Shown: positions 62,089 through 64,000 of the stretch, in pieces | Layout of the letters: each line of letters opens with the position of its first letter | Position numbering within the stretch: the first letter of the stretch is position 1 | From: Microbulbifer hainanensis | GTDB taxonomy: Bacteria; Pseudomonadota; Gammaproteobacteria; Pseudomonadales; Cellvibrionaceae | Direction of reading: 5' to 3' | Length of the DNA: 64,000 bases | NCBI RefSeq assembly: GCF_014904735.1 | Contig: NZ_JACZCR010000020.1 | Coordinates: 232,911-296,910 of the forward strand | The notes under the pieces: model-generated | What the model saw: the letters and a program-made list of their open reading frames with translations, nothing else | Databases searched by the model: none | Told to the model about the DNA's origin: nothing | Translations under genes and position numbers: made by a program

Positions 62089-62775
62089 ATGAGAGCTGTC
62101 GTCGCCCCGTTCACCCTGCTGTTCGCTTTGCTGCTCAGCCTAACCGCCTGTGCCAAGGATAGTGGCCAGTTCAAGCCCGGCATGGACTACCAGGTGTTGC
62201 CGCAGGCAGTGCCGCAGCAGGACGACAGCAAGATCGAGGTCACCGAGCTCTTCTGGTACGGCTGCCCGCACTGCTACCACTTTGAGCCGGCACTGGAAAA
62301 ATGGGTCGCCAGCCTGCCCAAGGATGTCTCCATGCAAAAAGTGCCTGCCATCTGGCAGCCGGTGATGGATGTGCACGCGCGCATGTATTACGTGGCCGAG
62401 CAAATGGGCGTGCTGGACAAGATGCACGAGCCGATCTTCACCGCCATTGCCAAAGAGCGCAAAATGTTTGCAGTGCGCGAAGGCCGCGACTGGAAGCCCG
62501 ACCTGAAAGCCATCGAAGAACTGTTCAACGCCAACGGTGCTGACGGCGCCCGGGCCGCCAAGCTGATGAATTCCTTCTCGGTCGGCAGCCAGGTCAAGCA
62601 GGGTATGGCCAAGCAGCGCGCTTACCACCTGGCCGGTACCCCGGAAATTGTCGTTGCCGGCAAGTACCGCATTAGCACCGCACTGCCGGGCCTGAAAGGC
62701 AAGGCGGACGGCCAGGAGCTGATGCTGCAGATCGCCGACTACCTGATCGCCAAAGAGCGCGCCGAGCGGGGCTGA
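62089..62775 (+). CDS. dsbA: Thiol:disulfide interchange protein DsbA, predicted lipoprotein
   Basis: A 228-residue periplasmic oxidase with a thioredoxin fold and an inserted helical domain. The active site CPHC is at 59-62 in LFWYGCPHCYHFEPAL. The cis-proline lies in HLAGTPEIVVAGKYR. The N-terminus MRAVVAPFTLLFALLLSLTAC has a lipobox (LTAC, Cys21), so the protein is probably membrane-tethered where E. coli DsbA is soluble. It introduces disulfides, for example in cytochrome and oxidase assembly factors. The ATG at 62089 follows GGAG at a six-base distance. Confidence 0.94.
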   Translation: MRAVVAPFTLLFALLLSLTACAKDSGQFKPGMDYQVLPQAVPQQDDSKIEVTELFWYGCPHCYHFEPALEKWVASLPKDVSMQKVPAIWQPVMDVHARMYYVAEQMGVLDKMHEPIFTAIAKERKMFAVREGRDWKPDLKAIEELFNANGADGARAAKLMNSFSVGSQVKQGMAKQRAYHLAGTPEIVVAGKYRISTALPGLKGKADGQELMLQIADYLIAKERAERG

Positions 62776-62793
62776 TCCTCTCCGCCGGAATCA

Positions 62794-62820
62794 AAACCCC
62801 GCCCACGAGCGGGGTTTTTT
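62794..62820 (+). terminator. Rho-independent terminator of dsbA
   Basis: AAACCCCGC (62794-62802) pairs perfectly with GCGGGGTTT (62809-62817) around CCACGA, ending in a run of six T's. Confidence 0.93.
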
Positions 62821-62892
62821 GTACCCGGCGCCGCCGCGCCGGGCACTCCGGCGACTGCTAATCTTTTGCCGAATACGGAAACAGAATTCCCG

Positions 62893-64000
62893 ATGCAACG
62901 CTATTGGTTAACTACGGCTGCCCTGTGCGCACAGCTGTTGCTCGCGCTGTTGATGCTGCCCGCCACCGCTGCGGCCCAGGATCAGGAACCGCTCGCGGCG
63001 CAGGCAAGCAATCTTTTGTCTTATATCGCTGCAGATTATGACGATTCAGTGCAGGACGGCGAAATTTCGGATACGCCCCTGTATCGGCAGCAGCGCCGTA
63101 ATCTCGACCGCGCGCTGGAACTGGTGCGCCAGCTGCCGGAACGCCCCGGTCGCGCCGCGCTGGAGAAGAGCATTCAGGAACTGGATCAGGCGATCGCGGA
63201 AAAACGCGATGGCGAACAGGTCCGCCGCCGCGCGAATGCTGCCGCTGACCGTCTCGCGGCACTGTATCAGCTGCAGCGCTCGCCGGCGGAGATGCTGCCG
63301 GCGGCGACTGACGCAGTGCCGCTGTTCCAGCAGCGCTGCGCCGCCTGCCACGGTGCACAGGGTGGGGGTACCCGCGGTCCGCGGCTGACCGACCCCGCGC
63401 GCATGGCCAGTTTCAGTCTCTACGACCTGTACAACATCCTCGACCCGAACGCCGACACGGTACACTCCCGCCGCCTCGATGGAGACCTCAGCAGTCGCCA
63501 GCGCTGGGCACTCGCGGTTACCACAGCGGCTCTGTCGGTAGCCGGCAAGCCGCAGCCCCCCGTGGATATGGCGCAGCGCTATCCGGCCCTTGTCGGACTG
63601 CCGGGCATGGCCACCGCGCGGCCGGTGGAATTGCCCGCCGATGCCGCCGACGCGCTGATGTGGTGGCGAGCCCATCCGCAGCAGGTGCGTGCACTGCAAC
63701 ACCCGCTGGCGCGGGCGGACGGGCTGCTGCAGCTGGCGGAATCCGCCTACCGCGCCGGCGACAGCGCCACCGCCTATCACCAGTTGACGCTGGCTCTGCG
63801 CGACGGTTATCTGCCCGGCCGCGCCGCCCTGGCGGCCCGCGATCAGCCACTGGAAACCCAAATCAGCAAGCGCTGGCGGGACCTGCGCAGCGCGATTCTC
63901 GGCGATGCCCCCAACGCCGAGGTCATCGCCGCCTTCCAGCAGTTGCGCGCGGCACTGACTCAGGCGCGCAATCGGCTGGAGCCGGCGGGGGGCGCCCGCG
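62893..64000 (+). CDS. Cytochrome c/FTR1-type iron permease, N-terminal part, cut by window end
   Basis: An uninterrupted frame from the ATG at 62893 to the window end (369 codons, no stop). It starts with a signal peptide (MQRYWLTTAALCAQLLLALL ... ATAAA). A helical region (about 30-130) resembling imelysin or EfeO-like parts follows. Then comes a cytochrome c heme motif CAACH at 149-153 in QQRCAACHGAQGGGTRGPRLT, and then a further helical domain. This order matches the N-terminal half of cytochrome c/FTR1-family iron permeases, whose membrane permease lies C-terminal and beyond this window. The FTR1 part is therefore not seen, and the call is by architecture. Confidence 0.65.
   Translation, partial: MQRYWLTTAALCAQLLLALLMLPATAAAQDQEPLAAQASNLLSYIAADYDDSVQDGEISDTPLYRQQRRNLDRALELVRQLPERPGRAALEKSIQELDQAIAEKRDGEQVRRRANAAADRLAALYQLQRSPAEMLPAATDAVPLFQQRCAACHGAQGGGTRGPRLTDPARMASFSLYDLYNILDPNADTVHSRRLDGDLSSRQRWALAVTTAALSVAGKPQPPVDMAQRYPALVGLPGMATARPVELPADAADALMWWRAHPQQVRALQHPLARADGLLQLAESAYRAGDSATAYHQLTLALRDGYLPGRAALAARDQPLETQISKRWRDLRSAILGDAPNAEVIAAFQQLRAALTQARNRLEPAGGAR

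Overview
The window is a high-GC, densely coded chromosomal segment of a gammaproteobacterium. Gene order resembles the region around the replication origin in Pseudomonas and its relatives: gmhB-glyS-glyQ-lpxL-type acyltransferase, trkA-rsmB-fmt-def-tsaP-dprA-tsaC-hemF-aroE, prlC-yheV, coxB-ctaD-ctaG-ctaE-surf1-ctaA-ctaB-sco, znuBC/znuA, and polA-engB-cytochrome c4-dsbA. Protein character and the extra genes suggest a marine Cellvibrionales-type organism such as Microbulbifer; that assignment is inference. I see no rRNA, tRNA, CRISPR array, insertion sequence or prophage.

Layout. 0-4 kb: two small DUF genes, rlmI, a GlxA-type regulator and a cytochrome P460 protein. 4-8.7 kb: gmhB, glyS and glyQ on the minus strand, then a divergent late acyltransferase. 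8.8-14.1 kb: a membrane protein, a CDP-alcohol phosphatidyltransferase and a four-gene ABC efflux operon. 14.2-20.1 kb: trkH, trkA, rsmB, fmt, def (minus). 20.3-26.7 kb: tsaP-like LysM gene, dprA, a PurE-like gene, tsaC, hemF, an unknown, aroE, a membrane protein. 26.8-35 kb: AhpD-like gene, DUF2938, LysR, gamma carbonic anhydrase, prlC, yheV, two unknowns, a MATE exporter. 35.4-44.1 kb: a complete aa3/caa3-type cytochrome c oxidase locus with its heme A and copper assembly factors. 44.1-46.5 kb: CPBP protease and small membrane proteins. 46.5-50 kb: zinc uptake genes and two small secreted coiled-coil proteins. 50.3-64 kb: polA, a nucleotide-metabolism cassette, several RNA elements, a Fur-box operon, engB, cytochrome c4, dsbA, and the start of a cytochrome c/FTR1-type iron permease.

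The most unusual part lies between polA and engB (53-60 kb). In enterobacteria this locus holds the sRNA Spot 42, and in Pseudomonas it holds ErsA. Here two related candidate sRNAs, each with a C-rich terminator loop, flank an inserted cassette of a COG2187 kinase-like protein, a phosphoribosyltransferase, an alpha/beta hydrolase, a PRPP-synthetase homologue and an adenosylcobalamin-dependent ribonucleotide reductase. After the second copy comes a multi-hairpin RNA with C-rich loops. Its core partly resembles a cobalamin riboswitch, and it ends in a strong terminator. A clear Fur box and two unknown genes follow. Other oddities are a PurE-like protein whose catalytic histidine is replaced by glutamine, a histidine-rich tail on ZnuC, and a five-fold PDK repeat tail on a lipoprotein ZnuA.
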